Shown in pieces: positions 1 through 9,052 of a stretch of DNA of 64,000 nt. Numbering within the stretch: position 1 is the stretch's first letter; each line of letters starts with the position of its first letter. This stretch comes from UBA10518 sp022837185. GTDB lineage: Bacteria > Desulfobacterota > Desulfobulbia > Desulfobulbales > Desulfobulbaceae. Below the pieces are notes generated by a model. That model worked only from the letters and a program-made list of their open reading frames with translations, had not been told where the DNA came from and made no database searches. Position numbers and translations under genes: made by a program. The DNA lies in contig JAVEQK010000009.1 of assembly GCA_034007705.1 (NCBI GenBank), positions 1-64,000 of the forward strand, in the 5' to 3' direction.

Positions 1-261
1 CTCAGCCGTTTTCAGACACGCCAGGACAGGATCAGCCTGGAGCGCAACAGGGAGTATGTTGGCCGGATCGTGGAAGTGATGGTCGAGGGAGCGGGAAAAA
101 ACAACCACCTGCAGGGCCGCACGGCCGGCAACCATATCGTTCACTTTCCCGGACCGCCCGGTTCCGCTTTCCGTCCCGGGGACATGGTCATGGTTCGTAT
201 TAACCGGGCCGGGCAGCACTCGCTGGCCGGCACAATGCTGATGGAGGATTCAGACGCGTGA
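1..261 (+). CDS. miaB: tRNA-2-methylthio-N6-dimethylallyladenosine synthase, C-terminal end (partial)
   Basis: The reading frame is open from base 1, so only the last 86 residues are present. They begin at the end of the radical-SAM part (RFQTRQDRISLERNREYVGR) and continue into a TRAM RNA-binding domain ending near GDMVMVRINRAGQHSLAGTM. MiaB adds a methylthio group to i6A37 in tRNAs that read UNN codons. The NREYVG and HSLAG signatures fit MiaB better than the sister enzyme RimO, but the Fe-S clusters lie outside the window. Its stop overlaps the GTG start of the next gene by 4 bases, so the two are co-transcribed and probably translationally coupled. Confidence 0.85.
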   Translation, partial: LSRFQTRQDRISLERNREYVGRIVEVMVEGAGKNNHLQGRTAGNHIVHFPGPPGSAFRPGDMVMVRINRAGQHSLAGTMLMEDSDA

Positions 262-902
262 TTGACTTGCACACCCACACATTTTTCAGCGACGGGGTCC
301 TTGTTCCCGCCGAGCATCTGCGCCGTTTCGAGGTCATGGGATATGAGGCCGTGGCCATCACCGACCATGCCGATTCGTCGAACCTGGATTTCATCGTCCC
401 CCGGATAGTCCGGGCCGCGGCCGACCTCAACCCCCACAGCAGGACCCGCCTGATTCCCGGCATCGAGCTGACCCACGTTCCGCCCGCCCTGATCAGAGAG
501 CTGGCCGGGCGCGCCCGTGAGCTTGGCGCCCTCCTGGTGGTGGCCCACGGCGAGACCCCGGTGGAGCCTGTGATTCCCGGCACCAACCGGGCCGCCCTGG
601 AAGCAGGGATCGACCTGCTGGCCCATCCCGGGTTCATCACCGAGGAAGAGGCCAGGCTGGCGGCGGAAAAAGGAATCCTGCTTGAACTTTCGGCCAGAAA
701 AGGCCACTGCCTGACCAACGGCCATGTCGCCCGCATGGCCCTGAGGACCGGAGCGGGGCTGTCGGTCAATGCCGACGCCCATGAACCCGGGGACTTCATG
801 ACCGCGGAACGGGCGGAAACCGTGGCCCTTGGCGCCGGCCTTGACAGGGAGCAGTACCGGCAGCTGCGCAGGAATATGGCGGACCTAGTCGCCCGTCTCT
901 GA
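258..902 (+). CDS. PHP-domain metal-dependent phosphoesterase
   Basis: A 214-residue stand-alone PHP domain, the usual size for YcdX- or histidinol-phosphatase-like members. Metal ligands expected for the family are visible: H5 and H7 (DLHTHT), D36/H37 (ITDHADS), E70 (PGIEL), H97 (VVAHGE), H123 (LLAHPG) and D173/H175 (NADAHE). This supports a trinuclear-metal phosphatase. The substrate cannot be told from sequence; other his genes lie far away at 33229-34510, so histidinol phosphate is possible but unproven. The GTG start overlaps the miaB stop, with GGAGG about 10 bases upstream. The 3' end overlaps the convergent topoisomerase gene by 18 bases. Confidence 0.8.
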   Translation: MIDLHTHTFFSDGVLVPAEHLRRFEVMGYEAVAITDHADSSNLDFIVPRIVRAAADLNPHSRTRLIPGIELTHVPPALIRELAGRARELGALLVVAHGETPVEPVIPGTNRAALEAGIDLLAHPGFITEEEARLAAEKGILLELSARKGHCLTNGHVARMALRTGAGLSVNADAHEPGDFMTAERAETVALGAGLDREQYRQLRRNMADLVARL

Positions 903-2918
903 TCCCCCGGTGTCCCGGCCGGTAAAACCGGGCAGGCTCGGCGGGGGAGCAACGGCCGGGGCCGGTGACTTGCCGGTCAGGCTGCTGATCCGGCGGACAA
1001 CCCGGCCGGCGGCCCGCCTGCCCTTTGCCGCCGCCGACTTGATCAGACAGTCGTCGAACTCGACGACCAGGCTGTTGTATTTGGCCCTGGATGAGGGCAC
1101 GAGGCTCAGCCGGGCCCGGACCCCCTGCTCCCCGACTTCGAGAAACTGGATGATGGACCGCCGGTGCTCCGGAAAAAGCCGGTATTCCCTGTTGATGATA
1201 AACCTGGGCGTACGGAAGCGCTTGACGTACGACAGGTTCTCCCCGCCGTTGCGGTAGATGACGTTGAACACCAGGTTGTTCTCCAGCACCCCTACCCAGG
1301 CGAGATCCCCGCCGACAAAAAGCTTGTCCGTCACGTTGATCACCTTGTACAGGCCGCTGCTGAAAATGAGCATCAGCCGGTCCAGCTCCGAGCAGTGCAC
1401 TTCGATATCCTGTCTGGCATCCTCGGCCCGTATTTTATGGCCGAGGAAACCGCTTTCCCGGTGGTAGCCGACCACCAGGTTGGAGAAAGCGGCGGCTCGG
1501 GCATCCACTTCGTCGAAGTGTTCAATGGTGCTTCTGCGCGGGTAAGATTGACCGTACTTGTCCAGCAGGCCCTGCAGGTAATTTATGGTAAAGCCGACCA
1601 TGTCCCGGAGATTTTTTTCCAGGGCCCTGATGGCCCGCTCAATGATCCGGATCTCCTTTTTCTGCCTGTTGATGTCGTAGCGGGAGATGCGCTTGATCTT
1701 GATTTCCAGGAGCTTTTCGATATCCTCCCGGATTACGTCGCGGACCAGTTCGTCCCTGAAGGGTTCCAGGGCCTTGGCCACGGTGGCGACAACCCTGGCG
1801 TAGCTGGTTACCTCCTCTATCTGCTTGTACAGCCGCTCCTCGATGAAGATGCGCTCCAGCTTGCGGGCGTGCAGTTTCTCCCGCTGCCGCCCCAGGTCGA
1901 TCCGCAGCTCCGCCTCCAGGTCGCGGACCAGTTTTGCGGTATTGTGGCGCAGGACCTCATCGACCGAGACCTGGCAGGGCATATGATCGCGGATGACCAC
2001 CAGGTTGGGGGAAACGGAGAGTTCGCAGTCGGTAAAGGCATAGAGGGCGTCGATGGTCTCTTCGGCATACACGCCCCGCGGCAGCTTGATTTCAACCTCC
2101 ACTTCCTCGGCGGTATAGTCGTTGATGGAGGCTATCTTCAGTTTGCCGGACTTGGCCGCTTTTTCAATGGAATCGATCAGTCCTTCGGTGGTGATGCTGT
2201 ACGGGAGTTCCCTGATGATGATCGTTTTTTCATCGGCCTCGACGATGCGGGCCCGGCAGCGGAGTCTGCCGTTGCCGTTGTTGTATTCCGTGACGTCGAT
2301 TATCCCGCCCCGGGCAAAGTCGGGATAGACTGTGAAGGGTTCCCCGCGCAGGCAGCTGATCTGGGCCCGGAGCAGTTCGTTGAAATTGTGGGGCATGATC
2401 TTGGTGGCCATGCCTACCGCAATCCCCTCGGCCCCGAGCAACAGAAGAAGCGGCAGCTTGGACGGCAGGGTGACCGGCTCTTTCATGCGGCCGTCGTACG
2501 ATTCCACGTACTGGGTCAGATCCTTGTTGAACAGCGTCTCCCGGGCCAGCGGCGTCAGCCGGCATTCTATATAGCGCGCCGCCGATGCCTGATCCCCGGT
2601 AAAAATGTTGCCGAAGTTGCCCTGCCGTTCGATCAGATATTCCTTATTGGCCAGATTGACCAGAGCGGCGAAGATCGACTGGTCGCCATGGGGATGCAGC
2701 TTCATGGTTTCGCCGACCACGTTGGCCACCTTGTGGAAGCGACCGTCGTCCATGTTGTGCAGGGTCTGGAGGATGCGCCGCTGAACGGGCTTCAGTCCGT
2801 CGTCGATATCCGGGATGGCCCGCTCCCTGATCACATAGGAGGTGTAATCGAGGAAATTATCGTCGAACAGGCGCTGCAGCCTGCCCATTTCCGGCTGGGA
2901 CAGGGGAATATCGGTCAT
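885..2918 (-). CDS. parC: DNA topoisomerase IV-type subunit A (ParC/GyrA family)
   Basis: This 677-residue type IIA topoisomerase subunit cleaves and religates DNA as the partner of the ATPase subunit encoded just upstream. The catalytic tyrosine is Y116 in SAARYIECRL, and the winged-helix region holds HPHGD at residues 75-79. It is shorter than GyrA (about 850) and ParC (about 750), because the C-terminal DNA-wrapping domain is reduced. This points to a decatenating topoisomerase IV-like enzyme rather than gyrase. The residues after HPHGD are QSIFA, so the Ser and Asp common at the quinolone-determining positions are replaced by Gln and Ala. Its start overlaps the stop of the B subunit by 4 bases (ATGA). 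Confidence 0.88.
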   Translation of the reverse strand: MTDIPLSQPEMGRLQRLFDDNFLDYTSYVIRERAIPDIDDGLKPVQRRILQTLHNMDDGRFHKVANVVGETMKLHPHGDQSIFAALVNLANKEYLIERQGNFGNIFTGDQASAARYIECRLTPLARETLFNKDLTQYVESYDGRMKEPVTLPSKLPLLLLLGAEGIAVGMATKIMPHNFNELLRAQISCLRGEPFTVYPDFARGGIIDVTEYNNGNGRLRCRARIVEADEKTIIIRELPYSITTEGLIDSIEKAAKSGKLKIASINDYTAEEVEVEIKLPRGVYAEETIDALYAFTDCELSVSPNLVVIRDHMPCQVSVDEVLRHNTAKLVRDLEAELRIDLGRQREKLHARKLERIFIEERLYKQIEEVTSYARVVATVAKALEPFRDELVRDVIREDIEKLLEIKIKRISRYDINRQKKEIRIIERAIRALEKNLRDMVGFTINYLQGLLDKYGQSYPRRSTIEHFDEVDARAAAFSNLVVGYHRESGFLGHKIRAEDARQDIEVHCSELDRLMLIFSSGLYKVINVTDKLFVGGDLAWVGVLENNLVFNVIYRNGGENLSYVKRFRTPRFIINREYRLFPEHRRSIIQFLEVGEQGVRARLSLVPSSRAKYNSLVVEFDDCLIKSAAAKGRRAAGRVVRRISSLTGKSPAPAVAPPPSLPGFTGRDTGGSETGD

Positions 2919-4747
2919 ACCGGCCTCAGTACCAGGTGGTCCATGATGTACTGCCGCCGATCAGGGGTGTTCTTGCCCATGTAGAAGCTCAGCACCTTGG
3001 ATATCTCGCTCAACGTATCGATGCGGACCTGCTGCAGCCGCATGTCCGGGCCGATGAACTGCTTGAACTCCCGGGGTGATATCTCTCCCAGGCCTTTGAA
3101 CCTGGTCATCTCCACTTTCCTTTCCGCCTCCCCCCTGCCTTTCAGCCGGCGGACCGCCGCCTCCTTCTCCTTGTCGGAGTAGCAGTAGACGGTCTCCCGG
3201 GTATTGCGGACCCGGAATATGGGGGTTTCGAGGATATAGACATACCCCAGCTTGATGAGCGGTTCAAAGTAGTGCAGGAAGAAGGTCAGCAGCAGGTTGC
3301 GTATATGCAGGCCGTCAACATCGGCGTCGGTGGCGAGGATGATCTTGTCGAAGCGCAGCGAACCCACCGACTCCTCGATGTCCAGGGCCTGCATCAGGCT
3401 GTACATTTCCTCGTTCCTGTACAGGACGTCGAGCCGCTGCCCGTAGACGTTCATGGGCTTGCCCTTGAGGGAAAAGACCGCCTGGATCATGGGATCACGG
3501 GAACTGACGATGGAACCTGCCGCCGACTGCCCCTCGGTTATGAAGATCATGTTCTCGCGGCCGGGCCCGGAGGGATTCTTGCGCGAAGGATGATACTTGC
3601 AGTCCTTGAACTGGGGGATCTTCAACGCCACTTTCTTGGCTTTGGCCTTGGCTTCGCGGCGCACGGTCTGCAGCTCGCGGCGCACCCGTTCGTTGCGCTG
3701 CACCTTGTCCAGCAGAAGTTCAGCGGTTCCGGGATATTTGTACATGTGGTCGGAGACCGCATCCCTGACGGTGTTGACGATCCACGAGCGGATTTCGGTA
3801 TTGCCGAGCTTGTTCTTGGTCTGTGACTCGAAGACAGGCTCCCGCACCTTGACGGCAAGGGTCCCGACTATGCCGTCCCGCACGTCCCTGCTGTTGAATT
3901 TCTTGCCGCTGAATTCATTTATTCCCTTGAGCACCCCTTCCCGGAAGGCCGACAGGTGCGTTCCCCCTTCGCTGGTATAGGTGCCGTTGACAAAGGAGAA
4001 GTAGGTGTCGCCGTAATCATCGGTATGGGTGAAGGCCATCTCCAGCGACTTGTCCGCAAAATGGATGGGATCGTAGATCTGACTGCCGTTCAGTTCAGCG
4101 GACAAAAGGTCCAGCAGCCCTTTTTCGGAATAAAAGACCTCGCCGTCAAAGTGGAGCTTCAGGCCCGAGTTGAGATAGGCGTAGCGCCAGAGCCGTTTTT
4201 TGATGTAGTGGCGGTCGAACTGAAAATTTTCGAAGAGCTCGCCGTCGGGCAGGAACTCAATCAGGGTCCCGTTTTTTTCCCGGGTTTCCCCCTCCTCGTC
4301 AAACTGGAGTTCGCCGTACCTGAAAACGGCTTTCTTGTAGCGGCCGTCCCGGAAGGCGCAGACAATGAACTCCGAGGACAGGGCGTTGACCGCCTTGGTC
4401 CCGACCCCGTTCAGGCCGACCGAAAACTGAAACACGTCCGTATTGTACTTGGCTCCGGTGTTGATGGTGGAGACGCACTCAACGACCTTGCCCAGCGGGA
4501 TGCCCCGCCCGAAATCCCGGACCGAACAGCGCCCCTGCTCATCGATATGGATGTCGATCCGCTTGCCGGCCCCCATGATGAACTCATCGATGCTGTTGTC
4601 GATGACCTCTTTCAGAAGAATATAGATGCCGTCGTCGGGATGGGAACCGTTGCCGAGCCGTCCGATGTACATGCCCGGGCGCTTCCGGATATGCTCGAGG
4701 GAGCTCAGTGTCTTGATCTTCGATTCGTCGTATTGATGCAGGGCCAC
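2915..4747 (-). CDS. parE: DNA topoisomerase IV-type subunit B (ParE/GyrB family)
   Basis: A 610-residue GHKL ATPase plus TOPRIM subunit. Visible motifs are VIDNSIDEF (Bergerat N box), RDFGRGIPLG, GLNGVGTKAVNALS, the TOPRIM glutamate in TEGQSAAGS and the metal aspartates in TDADVDGLHIRN. In canonical GyrB and ParE the TOPRIM glutamate sits in EGDSAGGSA; here it reads EGQSAAGSI, a variant shared with atypical topoisomerase IV lineages. It is first of a two-gene operon with parC and is divergent from thiD. Whether a separate gyrase exists in this genome cannot be seen here, so the ParE label rests on length and the compact partner. Confidence 0.88.
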   Translation of the reverse strand: MALHQYDESKIKTLSSLEHIRKRPGMYIGRLGNGSHPDDGIYILLKEVIDNSIDEFIMGAGKRIDIHIDEQGRCSVRDFGRGIPLGKVVECVSTINTGAKYNTDVFQFSVGLNGVGTKAVNALSSEFIVCAFRDGRYKKAVFRYGELQFDEEGETREKNGTLIEFLPDGELFENFQFDRHYIKKRLWRYAYLNSGLKLHFDGEVFYSEKGLLDLLSAELNGSQIYDPIHFADKSLEMAFTHTDDYGDTYFSFVNGTYTSEGGTHLSAFREGVLKGINEFSGKKFNSRDVRDGIVGTLAVKVREPVFESQTKNKLGNTEIRSWIVNTVRDAVSDHMYKYPGTAELLLDKVQRNERVRRELQTVRREAKAKAKKVALKIPQFKDCKYHPSRKNPSGPGRENMIFITEGQSAAGSIVSSRDPMIQAVFSLKGKPMNVYGQRLDVLYRNEEMYSLMQALDIEESVGSLRFDKIILATDADVDGLHIRNLLLTFFLHYFEPLIKLGYVYILETPIFRVRNTRETVYCYSDKEKEAAVRRLKGRGEAERKVEMTRFKGLGEISPREFKQFIGPDMRLQQVRIDTLSEISKVLSFYMGKNTPDRRQYIMDHLVLRPV

Positions 4748-4840
4748 GGGGAAAGCTTCGAAAAATTATGGTTCCACTGTTGCTGAATGATAAGGAATAT
4801 GAATATACTTATTTAACGGGAATAGTACAAATCAAAAAAA

Positions 4841-5674
4841 ATGATCAAAACTGTTTTAACCATTGCCGGATCGGACCCCTGCGGCGGCGCCGGAATCCAG
4901 GCGGACCTGAAGACCATGGCCGTCATCGGCGTCTACGGGGCGGCGGTCATTACCTGCATCACCGTCCAGAACAGCCGGGGCGTCACCAGGGTGGCCCCGC
5001 TTGATCCCGGACTGGTCCGGGCCCAGATTGAGGCGGTCACGGCCGATCATGCGGTGTCGCACGTCAAGGTCGGCATGGTCGGAACAGCCGCCGTTGCAGG
5101 AGCTGTCCGCGATGCCCTGGCCGCCTTTCGGGGCGAAGTCATCGTCGATCCCGTCCTGAGCTCGACAACTGGACAGGAACTGGCCGACCGGGACGGCCTG
5201 ACCGACATCTGCGCCAGTCTGCTCGGCATGGCGACGGTCCTGACGCCCAATATCCCCGAACTGGAAATCCTGACCGCCGGGAGTCTCCGGACCGGGGAGG
5301 ACGTCCCGGCCGCGGCCCGGCTCCTGTTCGACGCCAATCCCCGGCTCCGGTGCCTGCTGGTCAAGGGGGGCCACGCCGGACGCGGCGGGCGGATAACCGA
5401 TGCCCTCTTCCGGGCCACGAGGGGAAAGTTGGAACAGGAAGTTGTCACCCATCCGTTCATCATTACCCGCAACTCACACGGCACCGGCTGCACCCTGGCC
5501 TCGGCCTTCGCTGCCTGGCATGCCCTGACCGGCGATGACACCACAGCCTTCCGCCGAAGCGTTGCCTTCCTGCAGAACGCCCTCGAAAGGAGCAAATCAG
5601 CCCGAATTGTGAAAAACCCGACCGGAGGCGGCGGACTGCTGCACCATCTTGCCTCTTCCCCCGTCCATCAATGA
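4841..5674 (+). CDS. thiD: Hydroxymethylpyrimidine/phosphomethylpyrimidine kinase
   Basis: A 277-residue ribokinase-fold kinase that phosphorylates HMP and HMP-P in thiamine biosynthesis. Diagnostic stretches are TIAGSDPCGGAGIQADLK at the N terminus, VDPVLSSTTG, LTPNIPELEIL, LVKGGH and the anion-hole/catalytic loop NSHGTGCTLASA. Length matches single-domain ThiD (about 265), so there is no ThiE or TenA fusion. I chose the ATG followed by IKTVLTIAG because the family begins there; an upstream in-frame extension looks non-coding. No TPP riboswitch is recognisable in the 93-base gap to the divergent parE. The only other thiamine-linked gene in the window is yjbQ, 10 kb away. Confidence 0.93.
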   Translation: MIKTVLTIAGSDPCGGAGIQADLKTMAVIGVYGAAVITCITVQNSRGVTRVAPLDPGLVRAQIEAVTADHAVSHVKVGMVGTAAVAGAVRDALAAFRGEVIVDPVLSSTTGQELADRDGLTDICASLLGMATVLTPNIPELEILTAGSLRTGEDVPAAARLLFDANPRLRCLLVKGGHAGRGGRITDALFRATRGKLEQEVVTHPFIITRNSHGTGCTLASAFAAWHALTGDDTTAFRRSVAFLQNALERSKSARIVKNPTGGGGLLHHLASSPVHQ

Positions 5675-5692
5675 AATATTCGGGAGAACCGC

Positions 5693-6164
5693 ATGAACAA
5701 ACAGAGCCAGACGCTCCTCGGCGCCGTTTTTTTCATCCTGGCCGCCATGCCCGCCGCCTCGCCCGGTGCGGACTGTCTCGGGCCGTGGCAGAAGATACCC
5801 GGCTGCACGGAAAGCATGGGCCATCCCTGCCGGGCGTAATCGGGGGACCTGCCGGCCGGGAGATGCCCATGAGACACTCTGCGACGAAACCACGGAGGGC
5901 CGCTACAGGACCTGCCAGGGGCCGAAACGCTGCGGCACCGACCGGCCGGAAGAATCACGGCGCTGCAGGGAATGGGATTTCGTGTACGATGAACCGGGCC
6001 CGGAGGGGTATGTCAATGTTGACTGCAAAGGCCACTGCGAAAGGACCGATCGAGGAAGAGACAGCAGCAACTGGGACTTCGTGTACAACCGACCCTGTCC
6101 GGAAGGCTATGTGAATCCCGACTGCAGGGGCCGCTGCGAACCGGTCTCGTTTTTCAACAGGTAG
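5693..6164 (+). pseudogene. Secreted Cys-rich protein with two WDFVY...EGYVN repeats, apparently frameshifted
   Basis: An ATG at 5693, with GGGAG 7 bases upstream, opens a signal peptide (hydrophobic LLGAVFFILAAMPAA then SPGADC) but stops at 5837-5839 after GHPCRA. The next frame, open to 6164, carries a Cys-rich region with two copies of a unit of about 22 residues: WDFVYDEPGPEGYVNVDCKGHC and WDFVYNRPCPEGYVNPDCRGRC in shorter quotation WDFVY..PEGYVN.DC.G.C. One base gained (or two lost) between about 5815 and 5839 would join signal peptide and repeats into one exported protein of about 155 residues. I recognise no family. The shift could be a true mutation, an assembly error or recoding. It lies 18 bases after thiD and is probably co-transcribed. 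Confidence 0.55.
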
Positions 6165-6187
6165 GCCGGGGGGATTGACGGCAGTAC

Positions 6188-6616
6188 TCAGGCAATCTCC
6201 AGCAGTTCTATGTCAAAAATCAGGTCCTCGCCTGCCAGGGGCGGATTGGCATCCAGGATGATGGAGGTTTCCGTCACTTCCTTGACCACCACCAGCATGG
6301 GTTGATTGCCGGGACCCTGGATCTGCAGCCTCTGCCCTGGTTCAGGGTTGATTTCAGGGGGCACCTGATTCCTGGGAACATTGATCATCAGTTCCTCGTT
6401 GCGCGGCCCGTAGGCCTGATCCATGGGAATCTTGACATTCTTTGTCTCGTTTTTCACCATGCCCTTGACCGCGTCTTCGAACCCCGGGATGACCTGGCCG
6501 CTGCCGATGGTAAACGACAGGGGCTCCCGTCCCTCCGAGGTGTCAAATACGGTTCCGTCCTGCAATTTTCCGGTGTAATGAATCCTGACGGTGTCGCCAT
6601 CCTTGGCAGGTGCCAT
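6188..6616 (-). CDS. FKBP-type peptidyl-prolyl cis-trans isomerase, SlyD-like
   Basis: A 142-residue cytoplasmic FKBP. The N terminus reads GDTVRIHYTGKLQDGTVFDTS and is followed by IGSGQVIPGFEDAVKGM, the FK506-binding core. An insert-in-flap segment around residues 75-115 (AYGPRNEELMINVPRNQVP) is the SlyD-type chaperone insertion. The His/Cys-rich metal tail of E. coli SlyD is absent. A longer in-frame extension exists upstream, but the ATG at 6616 has AAAGGAGAAGG directly in front of it and begins where the family begins. There is no signal peptide. It stands alone between the convergent Cys-rich gene and comM. Confidence 0.9.
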   Translation of the reverse strand: MAPAKDGDTVRIHYTGKLQDGTVFDTSEGREPLSFTIGSGQVIPGFEDAVKGMVKNETKNVKIPMDQAYGPRNEELMINVPRNQVPPEINPEPGQRLQIQGPGNQPMLVVVKEVTETSIILDANPPLAGEDLIFDIELLEIA

Positions 6617-6776
6617 TTCCTTCTCCTTTGCTGATGTAAGCGGTTGAGTTGACGTGCAGACAAGGTTCCACCTTAGCACAATGTCCGGATGCCCGCCACC
6701 CTGTTGTCGGGAAAACCGAAGAACGCGGTTCCCTGCACCGCGCCGGACCATTCCCTGTTCCGCCGCTGGCGGGGTT

Positions 6777-8318
6777 CTACAGGTTGGCGGAGGCGGGCCG
6801 GCGGTATTGAACAGCCTCGGTCACGTGTCTGGCCGTGATCTCCGGAGACATGTCCAGGTCGGCGATGGTGCGGGATATTTTCAGTATCCGGTGATAGGCC
6901 CGGGCGGAGAGGCCGAGATGTTCGATGCTCCGGTGCAGGATTTCGGCGGCCCGGTCATCCAGCCGGCAGTGCTTTTTCAGCAGGTTCGAGCCCATCTGAC
7001 CGTTGTTATACACCCCCTTTTGCCCGGTAAAACGCTGCTGCTGCAAGGCCCGGGCGGTCCTGACCCTTTCCCGTATCGCCGCCGACGAGCTCCCCTGCTC
7101 CATGGTGTGCAGCTCCTTCATCCTGACCGGAGGCACCTCGACATGCATGTCGATGCGGTCAAGCAGCGGCCCCGACAGCCGGCTCTGATAGCGCTGAATC
7201 TGCGCGGAGGTACAGGTGCATTCCCTGACAAAGTCGCCGAAATAGCCGCACGGACAGGGATTCATGGCCGCAACCAGCATGAACCGCGCCGGAAACTGCA
7301 GGCTGGAGGCCGCTCTGGAAATCGTGACAACGCCGTCCTCAAGGGGCTGGCGCATCACCTCCAGGACGTTTTTCCTGAACTCGGGCAGTTCGTCGAGAAA
7401 CAGAATGCCGTTGTGGGCCAGGGAAACCTCACCGGGGCGGGGAAACTGGCCGCCGCCGATCAGGCCGGCATCGGAGATGGTGTGGTGGGGGGAACGGAAC
7501 GGGCGGGTAACCACCAGAGGGGTGTCTTCCGGGAGCAGGCCGACGATGGAATAGATCTTGGTCGTTTCGATGGCTTCGTCCAGGCTGAGTTCGGGCAGAA
7601 TGGTCGGCAGCCGGCGGGCCATCATGGTCTTGCCCGTACCTGGAACCCCGCTGAGGAGGATGTTGTGCCCGCCGGCCGCGGCAATCTCCATGGCGCGCTT
7701 GGCAAAATCCTGTCCCTTGACCTCGGCGAAATCGACGTCGTATCCTCCCCGGTCGCGGAAGATGGTCTCGATATCTATGGCGGCGGGGGAAGGGACCGCC
7801 GTGCCGTTCAGCACTTCGACGGCTTCATCGAGCCGCTTGACCGGCAGGATTTCAATGCCGCCGAGAACCGCGGCCTCGTCGGCGTTCTCCCGGGGTACGA
7901 GGAAGCGCCGGACCCCTTTGTTCCGGGCGGCGGTGATCATGGACAGGATTCCCGGAACCGGCCGCACGGCACCGTCCAGGGACAACTCTCCGACAACGCC
8001 GTGGGATTCGAGTTCGCCGCACTGCAGGACGCCGGTCGCCGCGAGAATGCCAAGGGCCATGGGCAGGTCGTAGCCGGCCCCCTCTTTCTTGATCGAGGCC
8101 GGGGCAAGGTTGACGGTAATCCTGCGCGCCGGAAATTCATAGCCGCTGTTTTTGATTGCCGACCTGACCCGGTCCTTGCTTTCCCTGACAGCTCCCTCGG
8201 CCAGACCGACGGTGGAAAAGGCGGGCAGACCCTGGGCCAGGTCCACCTCCACCCGGACAATGTAGCCGTCGACACCGACGACCGCCGCGCTTAATATCTT
8301 GGCCAGCATGGTTGTCAC
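6777..8318 (-). CDS. comM: YifB/ComM-family Mg chelatase-like AAA+ ATPase
   Basis: About 510 residues in the ComM order: an N-terminal Lon-protease-like domain (STVGLAEGAVRESKDRV, ITVNLAPA), then an AAA+ core with Walker A GVPGTGKT and Walker B NGILFLDELPEF, then a Cys motif (NPCPCGYFGD, ECTCT) and a C-terminal chelatase-type helical domain. ComM homologues act as hexameric helicases in branch migration during natural transformation and recombination. The GTG at 8318 overlaps the stop of the upstream methyltransferase (GTGA); an ATG three codons later (8309) is an equally good start. It is third in the operon DUF1015-methyltransferase-comM. Confidence 0.9.
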   Translation of the reverse strand: MTTMLAKILSAAVVGVDGYIVRVEVDLAQGLPAFSTVGLAEGAVRESKDRVRSAIKNSGYEFPARRITVNLAPASIKKEGAGYDLPMALGILAATGVLQCGELESHGVVGELSLDGAVRPVPGILSMITAARNKGVRRFLVPRENADEAAVLGGIEILPVKRLDEAVEVLNGTAVPSPAAIDIETIFRDRGGYDVDFAEVKGQDFAKRAMEIAAAGGHNILLSGVPGTGKTMMARRLPTILPELSLDEAIETTKIYSIVGLLPEDTPLVVTRPFRSPHHTISDAGLIGGGQFPRPGEVSLAHNGILFLDELPEFRKNVLEVMRQPLEDGVVTISRAASSLQFPARFMLVAAMNPCPCGYFGDFVRECTCTSAQIQRYQSRLSGPLLDRIDMHVEVPPVRMKELHTMEQGSSSAAIRERVRTARALQQQRFTGQKGVYNNGQMGSNLLKKHCRLDDRAAEILHRSIEHLGLSARAYHRILKISRTIADLDMSPEITARHVTEAVQYRRPASANL

Positions 8319-9052
8319 CTGTACAGCTTGAGCAGAGCGTCCGAAAAGGGACCACCCCGCTCCCGGTAAATATAAAAAGGGGCTTGGACGCGAACTTCCT
8401 CGCCGCCGTTTTTGACCGCCTCGACAAGAACCAGGGCCGCCTCAGAACTGCCGGGGTAGCTGTACACCGGCTGCAGCCGTTTGGGCTCGAGCCGCCTGTC
8501 CTTCAATGCCGCGATCAGGGACCCCGCCCGGCGGGCTGGATAAACGACCACGACGCTGCCGCGGTTCCGTACGGAGAAGGCAGCTGCCCGGAGGATATCG
8601 TCAAGACCCGTATCGATCTCGTGCCTGGCCCTGGCGCGCTGATCGTTGGAACTGATCCGGCCCCGGCCCGGCTGTCCGTAGGGAGGGTTGCAGACCACCC
8701 CGTCGAACGATTCGGCGGGGATGAGCTCCTCCATGCGGCGGAGATCCCCGTGCATGATGCGAACCCTGTCCGCCAGGTTGTTGTCGAGGACGTTCCGGCC
8801 GGCCAGGTCTGCCAGTTCGGCCTGGACTTCGATGCCGGCAACCCGCACGCCGGGGTGGCGATAGGCAAGGATCAGGGCAATGATTCCGCTGCCGCAGCCG
8901 AGATCGAGCAGGGTATCATGGAGCCGGGGCCTGAGGAAATGCGCCGCCAGCACGGCGTCAACGGAGAAGCGGTACCCCTGCCGGAACTGCCGGCAGATCA
9001 GTCTCCCGCCGAAAAGGGAATCATTGCTGAAAAGGCCGGCTCCGGCTTTCAA
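8315..9052 (-). CDS. tRNA1(Val) (adenine37-N6)-methyltransferase-like protein
   Basis: A 245-residue class I SAM methyltransferase. LLDLGCGSGIIALIL is the SAM-binding motif I, and VVCNPPYGQP is the NPPY motif of N6-adenine or glutamine methylases. The opening YRFSVDAVLAAHFL is characteristic of the TrmN6/YfiC group that methylates A37 of tRNA-Val. TrmN6 is an inference from family resemblance; a different RNA target is possible. It overlaps the upstream DUF1015 gene and the downstream comM by 4 bases each, so the three are tightly coupled. Confidence 0.8.
   Translation of the reverse strand: MKAGAGLFSNDSLFGGRLICRQFRQGYRFSVDAVLAAHFLRPRLHDTLLDLGCGSGIIALILAYRHPGVRVAGIEVQAELADLAGRNVLDNNLADRVRIMHGDLRRMEELIPAESFDGVVCNPPYGQPGRGRISSNDQRARARHEIDTGLDDILRAAAFSVRNRGSVVVVYPARRAGSLIAALKDRRLEPKRLQPVYSYPGSSEAALVLVEAVKNGGEEVRVQAPFYIYRERGGPFSDALLKLYR

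Noticed and set aside
1164..2984. 606-codon plus-strand frame
   Set aside because: It is exactly antisense to parC; its translation has no family resemblance and arises from GC-rich codon bias.
4748..4840. TPP riboswitch before thiD
   Set aside because: The gap is too short and AT-rich, and the conserved CUGAGA and ACCUGA boxes are absent.
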